Shown here: piece after piece, positions 6,069 through 12,102 of the stretch
Layout of the letters: each line of letters begins with the position of its first letter
Position numbering within the stretch: the stretch's first letter is position 1
NCBI GenBank assembly: GCA_014379705.1
Contig: JACMLI010000721.1
Coordinates: forward strand, 1-12,102
Direction of reading: 5' to 3'
DNA: 12,102 nt
Source of the DNA: Gemmatimonadaceae bacterium
Lineage (GTDB): Bacteria; Gemmatimonadota; Gemmatimonadetes; Gemmatimonadales; Gemmatimonadaceae
Program-made: the position numbers and the translations under genes
Notes under the pieces: model-generated
The model's input: only the letters and a program-made list of their open reading frames with translations
Databases searched by the model: none
Told to the model about the DNA's origin: nothing

Positions 6069-7615
6069 CGGGACACCTCGTGATGACCGCTGCCTGACGC
6101 CGCGAACTGCTCCCGCAGGGAGCGCTTGAGCGTCTTCCCCGCCGTACTCCGCGGAAAGTCATCGACGATCACGACCTCGCGCAGCTGCTGGTAGCGTGCG
6201 GCCACCCGGGCGTTGATCCACACCTTGAGTTCCTCCCCACTGAGGGTCGCCCCGTCGCGCAGGATCACGGCCGCCATCGGCGACTCGCCCCACTGCTCGC
6301 TCGGGATCCCGAAGACGGCGACCTCGCGCACGTCGGCGTGGCGCGTCGCCACCTCCTCGATGTCGCGCGGGTACACGTTCACGCCACCGGAGATGAGCAT
6401 GTCCTTCTTGCGGTCGACGAGGTGCAGGAAGCCATCGGCGTCGACCATGCCGAGGTCACCGGTGTGCAGCCAGCCATCGCGCACGGCAGCGGCGGTGAGG
6501 TCGGCTTGCCGATGATAGCCGGCCATCATCAGTGGCGAACGCCCGACGATCTCGCCGACGACGCCAGGCGCCACCGCACGCCCCTCCTCATTCACGAGGC
6601 GCATCTCGCTGAACGGGATCGGCGTCCCCACCGATTCGATGTGCGCCCTGAAGTCCGTGCGATCGAGGACGGTGATGAAGCCCTCGGTCAAGCCGTAGAG
6701 CTCGTAGCAGGAGTTGGGGATCGCTTCGAGCACCTTCTCCTTGTGCTCGCGATGCCACGGCGCCCCAACGGAACAGAACATCTGGAGGGACTGGAGCTTG
6801 CGCGCGCTGAAGTTGGGCGCGCCCAGGATCGCCACGATCTGCGACGGGACGAGCATCACGTGCGTGACCTGCTCGCGCTCCACCGTATCGAGGAACGCGG
6901 CCGCGTCGAAGCGCTCGTGCAGGATGTACCGACACCCGGTGAGCCAGGCCGGCATCAGCGTCACGAAGGCGCCATTGAACACCAGCGACCCCGCGTGCAA
7001 CACCACGCTCTCCGGGGTGATGCGGAACTGCGCGGCGAAGAGCGACGCGTACCGCGCCCGCACCTCATGGGTGAGCACGATGCCCTTGGGCTGCCCCGTC
7101 GTGCCACTCGAATAGATGATGTTGAAGACGTCGCGGCCGCTCACGTCGACAACGTCGGGCGCATGCGTCGGCATGCCCTCGACGAACGCCGAATAGTCGA
7201 GGTAGCGCGTATGCCCGTTCCGCACGGTGAGGATGCAGCGGTCGCCGCGCAGCTCGCCCAGCTCCCGGCGCGCCACGTCCAGCGCCTCGACGGCATCGGG
7301 AGACGCGATGACGGCGCTCGCCGACGAATCGCGCAGCAGCGTCACGAGCCCCGCCCCGCGCAGCAAGGGACTCAAGGGCACCGCTGCCAGTCCAAGCAGC
7401 GCGCAGGCACGGTAGGCGTCGAGGAGCTCGAGGCCGTTAGGCAGCATCAGCGCGAGCGCATCGCCCTTCCGAAGGCCGAGCCTCGACAACGCGTGGGCCA
7501 GGCGATTCACCCGCGCGTCCACCTCGGCGAACGTCAAGCGATGCGTGCCGCAGACCACCCCGAGGTGCCCGGGGCGGTACTGCGCGTGCCGCGTCAGGAG
7601 CGACCCGACGTTCAC
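6065..7615 (-). CDS. AMP-forming acyl/aryl-CoA ligase (ANL superfamily)
   Basis: This encodes 516 aa from a GTG (7615-7613) overlapping the receptor stop by GTGA. All adenylation core motifs are in order: Y-S-S-G-T-T-G-Q-P-K-G (168-178, ATP phosphate loop), Y-G-L-T-E-G (307-312), W-L-H-T-G-D-L-G (382-389), D-R-K-K-D-M-L-I-S-G-G (401-411, hinge) and P-R-S-T-A-G-K (488-494), where Lys494 is the adenylation lysine. The motifs fit CoA ligases acting on medium-chain, alicyclic or aromatic acids; no carrier-protein domain follows, so it is not an NRPS module. It would activate a carboxylic acid to its CoA thioester with ATP in the cytoplasm. The open frame upstream of 7615 is receptor-gene shadow. 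Its place directly after the receptor suggests immediate activation of the imported compound. Confidence 0.95.
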   Translation of the reverse strand: MNVGSLLTRHAQYRPGHLGVVCGTHRLTFAEVDARVNRLAHALSRLGLRKGDALALMLPNGLELLDAYRACALLGLAAVPLSPLLRGAGLVTLLRDSSASAVIASPDAVEALDVARRELGELRGDRCILTVRNGHTRYLDYSAFVEGMPTHAPDVVDVSGRDVFNIIYSSGTTGQPKGIVLTHEVRARYASLFAAQFRITPESVVLHAGSLVFNGAFVTLMPAWLTGCRYILHERFDAAAFLDTVEREQVTHVMLVPSQIVAILGAPNFSARKLQSLQMFCSVGAPWHREHKEKVLEAIPNSCYELYGLTEGFITVLDRTDFRAHIESVGTPIPFSEMRLVNEEGRAVAPGVVGEIVGRSPLMMAGYHRQADLTAAAVRDGWLHTGDLGMVDADGFLHLVDRKKDMLISGGVNVYPRDIEEVATRHADVREVAVFGIPSEQWGESPMAAVILRDGATLSGEELKVWINARVAARYQQLREVVIVDDFPRSTAGKTLKRSLREQFAASGSGHHEVSR

Positions 7616-10197
7616 CGGTGGTACCGCAGGCCCATGAACACCATGGTGCCGATCTGCGGCATGTTGATCATCTCGACGTGCTTGCGGCCGAAGCCGCACC
7701 CCTTGTCGCGGTTCGCGATGCGGCTGTTGGGCTGCGCCACGGCAGGCGCCGTAACGACCGGGGTGGAGTACGTGACGTTTTCCGACGTGCAGCCGAGGAT
7801 GTTGGCGACGCTGAGTTGCAGCGTGGCATCCCGGAACTGGCTCGGCAGCTTGTACGACAGCGATGCGTCGAGTGTACCGAAGGTCGGGATGACCCCCGTG
7901 TTCGTACCGGAGCGGAAGTAGTAGCCGAGGACGTTGCGGTAGGTGACGCCGGCCGTGACGCCCGCCAGGTTGTGCGCCGTGGCGCCGAGGGTCCACTTGG
8001 TGGTCGGCGAGTTGAGCGCCGTGGCCTCGAGGCTCCCGCCAACCGGAAGTTTGAGGTCATCGATCTTCACGGTGGAGAGCGTGCCACGGACGTCGAAGCG
8101 CGGCGTGAGCACGGCCGAGACGCCGAGATCGGCCCCGGAGACCGTCGCATCACCGAGGTTGTAGTACGTGAGCACGATCGGCGTGACGTTCGCCTGGTTC
8201 ACGATGCGGCCCTGTGCGTTCACCGGGATGCGGTTGCCCGGATTGGCGTTAGGCGAGGCGAACGTTGCGCCCCCGGCGGCGGCCGTGGCGAACGGGTTGC
8301 CGATGATCGTCAGCGGGCTCATGAAGTTCTTGTACTTCGAGCGGAAGTACGTGCCGTCCACGAAGAGGCGCTGCTGCACGACGCCCTTGTAGCCCAACTC
8401 CCACGTGCGGTTCACCTCGGGCTCGAGGGCCGCAAAGGTCGCGCGCGTCGCACCATTCGCGTCCTTCATCGTGAAACCCGTCGTGTTGCCGTAGATCGAG
8501 ATGACCGAGGTCCAGTCCGGAATGAAGAACTCGGTCTGGAGGATCGTCGGGGACTTGTAGGCGCGGTTGAACGTGACGCGGAAGGCGTGGTCGGCCGCCG
8601 GCTTGATCACGAGGCCGGCCTTGGGGCTCACCTGCGCGTCGTAGGTTTCCGGATCGTCGAGGCGGCCGGCGAGGACGACATCGAGGTACTGGCCAAGGGG
8701 CGTCGTCGCCTGCGCGTACACCCCCTTCTGCGACAGCTCCACGTCTTCATTGGTGATGCGGTCGGTGAGCCACTGGCGCTTGCTGCTCACCGCGTCCCTG
8801 CGCACCTGGGCGCCGAACACCACGTGCGTGTTGAGCAGCGCCGGGAGGGCGTAGTTGCCCTGGAGCTCAGCCGCCATCATGCGTCCATCCGACGGCCAAT
8901 CGCTGAGCTTGCGCAGCGAGTCCGCCGAGAGGTTCGCGTTGGCCGCATTGAGCTGGGCACCGGCGTAGCGGTTGAGCGCGAACGATGAGCCACTCTTCGA
9001 CTGCGTGCGGTAGGCGTTGAGGTACCAGTGCGGCGTGCTGTACTTCGCCTGCAGGACGTTGTAGTCCCAGTCGCGCAGCTGGTTCCGGCCAACGTTGGTC
9101 TGCGCCACGTTGTCGGTGCGGCTCATGCCGCCGCTGATCTCGCCGCGCTGGTTGCCGCGATAGTAGACGAGGGCGCTGGAACCGCGCACGACCCCGGTGT
9201 TCCAGTTGATCGCGTCCTTGAGGGCTGATTCGGTCACCGACCCGGCCGTGCCCTTCGGGACGATCGTGCCGCCGGCGTTGTACGACAGCACGTTCTCCCA
9301 GTCGTCGGCCGCCTGGTACTCACCGGCGACCTTGAAGCCCCAGTTGCCGGCGACGCCCGCATAACGAGCCTGCAGGTCGCGATAGCTGCGGCTGCCCCCG
9401 CTCACCTCGATCGTCGTGCCCTGGAACTGGCGCGGGTCCTTCGTCACCATCGACAACACGCCGTTGGACGCGTCCGGGCCGTAGAGCGCCGAGCCAGGTC
9501 CGACGAGCACTTCCATGCTGGCGAGGTCCACCTTGGCCGTCGGCGTCAGGGCCCCGATCGGCAGGCCGCTCTCCGGGATCACCGAGATGCGACCGTCTTC
9601 CACCATCAGGAAGCGGTTGTTGAACGCCGAGTTGAAGCCGCGGGCGTTGATCGCCACGCTGGTCATCCCGACCTGGATGAAGTCGAGACCCTTGGCTTCC
9701 TTGAGCGCCGAGGCAAAGGTGTTGCCGACAGTTTGGTCGAGGAGCTCGGGGCCGATGACCGTGATCGTCGCGGGTGCGTCGGTGATCTTCTCGGTCCGGC
9801 GGGAGGCCGACACGACCACGCCGCCCAGGGTGACGGTCGCCGTTTCGAGCGTGGCGTCCGCGGTGGTTTCCTGGCCGGCGGTGACGGTGACATTCAGCGA
9901 GCGAACCTTCAGGCCGAGTCGCTGGATCCTGAGCTCATGGGACCCGGCCGGGACACTCGTTACTCGATAGCGGCCGTCCGTGCCCGATACCGCGCTGAGT
10001 CGCGTGCCCACCACCGAGACCTGCGCGCCGGCCTGGGGCGCTCCACCGTCATTGGTGATGAGGCCAGCGATGCGCCCGGTGGCTTCCTGCGCTCCCAGCG
10101 CGCTCGCGGAGAGCCATGCGACCACTCCGACAACGACTGAGCGGGACGCGGCCCAGAGGCGCCCCTTGGAATTGAACAGACGAGAGGATCGTTTCAT
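7612..10197 (-). CDS. TonB-dependent outer-membrane receptor with CarboxypepD-regulatory-like domain
   Basis: This encodes 861 aa. A basic N-terminus and hydrophobic core end in S-A-L-G-A with likely cleavage before Gln37. Residues about 40-118 are a carboxypeptidase-regulatory-like (beta-sandwich) domain, with G-T-D-G-R-Y-R near 73-79. A TonB-box-like V-T-L-G-G-V-V-V-S-A follows at about 122-131, then the plug (about 136-255, with A-R-G-F-N and V-L-V-G-P-G-S-A-L-Y-G-P-D-A-S-N-G-V) and a beta-barrel to the end. AAGGAG lies 9 nt before the ATG. Such receptors import scarce or bulky solutes using TonB/ExbBD energy. No SusD-like partner follows, so a glycan system is unlikely; being first in an operon with a CoA ligase suggests a small organic compound. 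Oddly it ends ...R-Y-H-R rather than in the usual terminal aromatic residue. Confidence 0.95.
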   Translation of the reverse strand: MKRSSRLFNSKGRLWAASRSVVVGVVAWLSASALGAQEATGRIAGLITNDGGAPQAGAQVSVVGTRLSAVSGTDGRYRVTSVPAGSHELRIQRLGLKVRSLNVTVTAGQETTADATLETATVTLGGVVVSASRRTEKITDAPATITVIGPELLDQTVGNTFASALKEAKGLDFIQVGMTSVAINARGFNSAFNNRFLMVEDGRISVIPESGLPIGALTPTAKVDLASMEVLVGPGSALYGPDASNGVLSMVTKDPRQFQGTTIEVSGGSRSYRDLQARYAGVAGNWGFKVAGEYQAADDWENVLSYNAGGTIVPKGTAGSVTESALKDAINWNTGVVRGSSALVYYRGNQRGEISGGMSRTDNVAQTNVGRNQLRDWDYNVLQAKYSTPHWYLNAYRTQSKSGSSFALNRYAGAQLNAANANLSADSLRKLSDWPSDGRMMAAELQGNYALPALLNTHVVFGAQVRRDAVSSKRQWLTDRITNEDVELSQKGVYAQATTPLGQYLDVVLAGRLDDPETYDAQVSPKAGLVIKPAADHAFRVTFNRAYKSPTILQTEFFIPDWTSVISIYGNTTGFTMKDANGATRATFAALEPEVNRTWELGYKGVVQQRLFVDGTYFRSKYKNFMSPLTIIGNPFATAAAGGATFASPNANPGNRIPVNAQGRIVNQANVTPIVLTYYNLGDATVSGADLGVSAVLTPRFDVRGTLSTVKIDDLKLPVGGSLEATALNSPTTKWTLGATAHNLAGVTAGVTYRNVLGYYFRSGTNTGVIPTFGTLDASLSYKLPSQFRDATLQLSVANILGCTSENVTYSTPVVTAPAVAQPNSRIANRDKGCGFGRKHVEMINMPQIGTMVFMGLRYHR

Positions 10198-10354
10198 GGG
10201 CTGCAGCTCCTTGGAGCACAGTGGGACGGGGAGGGGCCATAGCGCCAGCAGGTTGGATGCGCCAGCATGCCCCGCGAGGCGAGGTGATCGTGAGAAGAGT
10301 TTGCGCGACCGGCGCTACAGGGGCGTTACACTGACAGCCGTGCGAGCGCCCTTT

Positions 10355-10373
10355 GTCGTTGAGTCCCAACGAC
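10355..10373. promoter_or_regulatory. Candidate operator palindrome 1
   Basis: GTCGTTG (10355-10361) and CAACGAC (10367-10373) are a perfect 7-bp inverted repeat around AGTCC. It directly abuts a TTGACT hexamer. A perfect dyad of this size in a short divergent region is what a dimeric regulator would bind; the neighbouring MalT-like protein is one candidate, but its C-terminal DNA-binding domain is outside the window. Confidence 0.5.
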
Positions 10374-10403
10374 TTGACTCGCTCGTTACGCGACGGCTAT
10401 TTG
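10374..10403 (+). promoter_or_regulatory. Possible sigma-70-like promoter for the regulator
   Basis: TTGACT (10374-10379) and TATTTG (10398-10403) are separated by 18 bp and face the regulator gene. The -35 element matches the consensus at five of six positions; the -10 element is weak (three of six). It is wedged between the two CGTTG/CAACG dyads, which would fit regulated expression. Proposed from sequence alone. Confidence 0.3.
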
Positions 10404-10427
10404 CGTTGAATGACCCCCGCGTCAACG
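10404..10427. promoter_or_regulatory. Candidate operator palindrome 2
   Basis: CGTTGA (10404-10409) and TCAACG (10422-10427) form an inverted repeat with a 12-bp spacer. The right arm extends as CAACGAC (10423-10429), identical to the right arm of palindrome 1 (10367-10373), 56 bp away. The shared half-site suggests the same protein reads both, although the spacers differ (5 bp against about 14 bp between matching half-sites). Confidence 0.4.
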
Positions 10428-10440
10428 ACAGAGAGTGTCA

Positions 10441-10470
10441 CCCCGGACGAAGCGAAGCGTAGTTCCGGGG
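10441..10470. repeat. Hairpin of the dispersed intergenic repeat type
   Basis: CCCCGGA (10441-10447) and TCCGGGG (10464-10470) form a perfect 7-bp inverted repeat around CGAAGCGAAGCGTAGT. I recall very similar CACCCCG-AGCGAAGCG-GGGG units scattered in intergenic DNA of Gemmatimonadota and other soil bacteria. It lies 34 bp before the regulator's GTG start, so it would be transcribed into the leader and could also act as an RNA hairpin. There is no T-run after it, so it is not a normal terminator. Confidence 0.5.
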
Positions 10471-10504
10471 CCCAGTGTCGTTTGCCATCCGGGAGCGACT
10501 AAGG

Positions 10505-12102
10505 GTGACTGACGACCTGGTCGTCCGAACGAGGTTCGTCCCCCCGCGGCTGCGATCGCAGATCGTGCCGCGCCCGCGCGTGCACAGCGCGCTCGAGCGA
10601 GTGCTCGATTACCCGCTCACCGTGGTGAAAGCCGAGGCCGGCTACGGCAAGACCACCGCGGTCGCGTCCTGGCTCGCCGCATCGTCGCATCCGCACATGT
10701 GGTACCACGTCGGCGATCCCGAAGCCGATCCGCGCACTTTCCTGCGACACCTCATCCACGCGCTGCAGGCCCTCTTTCCGGGCGCGGGTGACGACGCCCT
10801 CGCCTCGCTCGATGAACTCGCCCGGTCGCCGCGCGCCTGGCGCGCCGTCGCGGACGCGTTGAGCAACGACCTCCTCGACCGCCTGACGACCGAGACCATC
10901 CTCGTCCTCGATGACTACGACAGCGTGAACGTGCCCGAGGTGAACGCGATCGTCGACCGCCTCGTCGAGACGATGCCGCCGCACCTGCACCTGGTGATCA
11001 CGGCGCGCACCATGCCGTCGCTGCGCAATCGGTCGCGATGGCGCGCGTCGGGCGAGATGCTCGAGGTCACACGTTCCGACCTCGCGTTCACCGCCGACGA
11101 AGTCGTTGCCCTCTTTTCGCACCGCGAATCGCACGCCCTCACCCTCGACGACGCCCGCGCCGTCACCGCTGAGACCGAGGGATGGCCGATCGCCCTCCAG
11201 ATGGTGAGCGACGGACTCGCCGGCGCCGATGCCGGTGCACTCGAGACCCTGCTCCGCCGCATCCCGGGCCCTTCCGAGCTCCTCTTCGACTACCTCGCCG
11301 ACGAGGTCTTCCTGCGCCAGCCGGCCGCGATGCAACGCTTCCTCGGGGAGAGCGCCTCTCTCCGTCGCCTCGACCCGCAGGCCTGCGACTTCACCCTCGA
11401 GATCGCCGATTCGTCCGAACTCCTACGCTCCCTCGAGCGGCAATCGCTGTTCGTCACGCGCGACGCGTCCTTCCGGTATCACAAGCTCTTCGGCGACTTT
11501 CTCCTGCGCCGCTCGGGCGTCGACTCGGGCCGGCGGCGCCACCTGCACGAACGCGCGGCCGCGTTCTACCGCTCGGTCGCGGAGCCTGACGAGGCCGTGC
11601 ACCACCTGCTCGCAGCGGGTGATTACACGGGCGCAGCGTCCCTGCTCACGGGAATCGCCACGCCGATGCTGGCCAACGGGCGGCATCATGCCCTCGCCGC
11701 ATGGCTCGAGCAGTTCCCGGCCGATGCGCTCGATGCCGTGCCAGCACTGCTCCATGCCCGCGCCGAGACGCTGCGCCTTGCCGGACGCTTTGCCGAAGCC
11801 ATTCCCGCCTACAATCGCGCCATCGCCGAGTTCCGCCGCTCCAATGACAGCGCCGGGGAGATCCGTGCGACGCGAGGCAAGGCCCTCGTCTACCTCGACA
11901 CGGTGCAACCGGCGCACGCCGATCCCCTCATTCGACCTGCCTTCGCAGCGGTGCGCGGGGACCCCGACGAGCGCCGCGCCTTCTACCTGCTCCTCGCTGA
12001 AAATCGCCTCAATGCCGGTGAGGTGCGTCGCGCGGCCCGCATGTACGCCGCGGTCCATCGCGCCGGTGGTTCCGCCCCGCCACCACGGCTCTACGTGCGG
12101 CA
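10505..12102 (+). CDS. MalT/LAL-type ATPase transcriptional regulator (partial, runs off window)
   Basis: The frame is open from 10505 to the window end, 532 codons without a stop. The N-terminus (R-T-R-F-V-P-P-R-L-R, P-R-P-R) is the usual lead of MalT-like STAND ATPases. Walker A is E-A-G-Y-G-K-T-T (44-51) and Walker B is L-V-L-D-D-Y-D (133-139). L-V-I-T-A-R then follows as a sensor-like strand, as does the T-E-G-W-P-I-A-L-Q-M motif that marks the winged-helix segment. From about residue 390 helical repeats resemble TPRs, the usual inducer-binding arm. The C-terminal DNA-binding domain (LuxR-type HTH in most relatives) is beyond the window. The start could be GTG 10505 (GGGAG 9 nt upstream) or GTG 10475 in the same frame. 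It is divergent from the operon and probably its activator (inference). Confidence 0.92.
   Translation, partial: MTDDLVVRTRFVPPRLRSQIVPRPRVHSALERVLDYPLTVVKAEAGYGKTTAVASWLAASSHPHMWYHVGDPEADPRTFLRHLIHALQALFPGAGDDALASLDELARSPRAWRAVADALSNDLLDRLTTETILVLDDYDSVNVPEVNAIVDRLVETMPPHLHLVITARTMPSLRNRSRWRASGEMLEVTRSDLAFTADEVVALFSHRESHALTLDDARAVTAETEGWPIALQMVSDGLAGADAGALETLLRRIPGPSELLFDYLADEVFLRQPAAMQRFLGESASLRRLDPQACDFTLEIADSSELLRSLERQSLFVTRDASFRYHKLFGDFLLRRSGVDSGRRRHLHERAAAFYRSVAEPDEAVHHLLAAGDYTGAASLLTGIATPMLANGRHHALAAWLEQFPADALDAVPALLHARAETLRLAGRFAEAIPAYNRAIAEFRRSNDSAGEIRATRGKALVYLDTVQPAHADPLIRPAFAAVRGDPDERRAFYLLLAENRLNAGEVRRAARMYAAVHRAGGSAPPPRLYVR

Larger units (their letters stand above)
10198..10504. 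promoter_or_regulatory. Divergent control region between the operon and the MalT-like regulator
   Basis: These 307 bp separate the operon's first gene (minus) from the regulator gene (plus) and must hold both promoters. Directly visible are two inverted repeats sharing CGTTG/CAACG half-sites (10355-10373 and 10404-10427), a possible plus-strand promoter between and across them, and a longer inverted repeat at 10441-10470. I could not identify a convincing minus-strand sigma-70 promoter for the operon; a TGTAAC at 10333-10328 on the minus strand has no good -35 partner. The operon's 5' leader may therefore be long. Confidence 0.6.

Noticed and set aside
5019..6083. 354-codon plus-strand open frame
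   Set aside because: It is antisense to the hydrolase and SDR genes, which have intact catalytic motifs; no family features of its own.
6338..8988. Long plus-strand open frames at 6338-7921 and 7618-8988
   Set aside because: They are His/Arg/Asp-rich shadows antisense to the ligase and receptor genes, with no recognisable domain; typical of high-GC DNA.
10499..11335. 278-codon minus-strand frame opposite the regulator
   Set aside because: It is a shadow of the MalT-like gene, whose Walker motifs lie on the plus strand.
1..12102. tRNA, rRNA, CRISPR arrays and complete insertion sequences
   Set aside because: No cloverleaf-like or rRNA-like segment, no regularly spaced repeat array, and no transposase gene was seen on either strand.

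Overview
The window is high-GC bacterial DNA with tightly packed genes. The best guess is a Gemmatimonadota-like soil bacterium or metagenomic contig. This rests on the mix of a TonB-dependent receptor carrying a carboxypeptidase-regulatory-like N-terminal domain, a DinB-fold protein, very high GC, many GTG starts and a chromosomal integron. It is an inference from gene style; no marker gene is present.

Layout. (1) 1-1722 is a decayed accessory region. It holds the first 16 codons of a minus-strand gene resembling DUF3597 (1-50), an intrinsic-terminator-like hairpin (209-236), two 18-bp direct repeats resembling the end of an insertion sequence (376-418), a well-formed integron attC site (659-754), a small acidic cassette gene (775-1011, minus) and the wreck of an integron integrase (about 1284-1722, minus). 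The integrase has a frameshift, has lost its middle, and has Ser where the catalytic Tyr should be. Integrase and cassette point the same way, as in 'inverted' integrons. (2) 1785-10197, all on the minus strand, is a seven-gene operon. In transcription order it encodes a TonB-dependent receptor, an AMP-forming acyl/aryl-CoA ligase, an alpha/beta hydrolase, an SDR oxidoreductase, an MFS transporter of the anion:cation symporter type, an NADPH-dependent FMN reductase and a DinB-family protein. Four junctions are overlaps: GTGA (receptor/ligase), ATGA (ligase/hydrolase), 23 bp (hydrolase/SDR) and GTGA (FMN reductase/DinB). A fifth, SDR/MFS, may be a CTGA overlap if the transporter starts at CTG. 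(3) 10198-10504 is a divergent intergenic region with two inverted repeats built from CGTTG/CAACG half-sites, a possible plus-strand promoter between them, and a longer hairpin of the dispersed-repeat type. (4) 10505-12102 (plus, running off the window) is a large MalT/LAL-type ATPase transcriptional regulator, probably controlling the operon.

How it may work together (inference). The receptor would take an organic compound through the outer membrane and the MFS carrier would move an organic anion through the inner membrane. The hydrolase, CoA ligase and SDR would hydrolyse, activate and oxidise or reduce it. The FMN reductase and DinB protein would add flavin/quinone redox and possibly thiol-dependent chemistry. 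No oxygenase or ring-cleavage enzyme is in view and no SusD-like partner accompanies the receptor. A glycan substrate is therefore unlikely, and an aromatic, alicyclic or lactone/ester-type carboxylic acid is more plausible. The true substrate cannot be read from the sequence.
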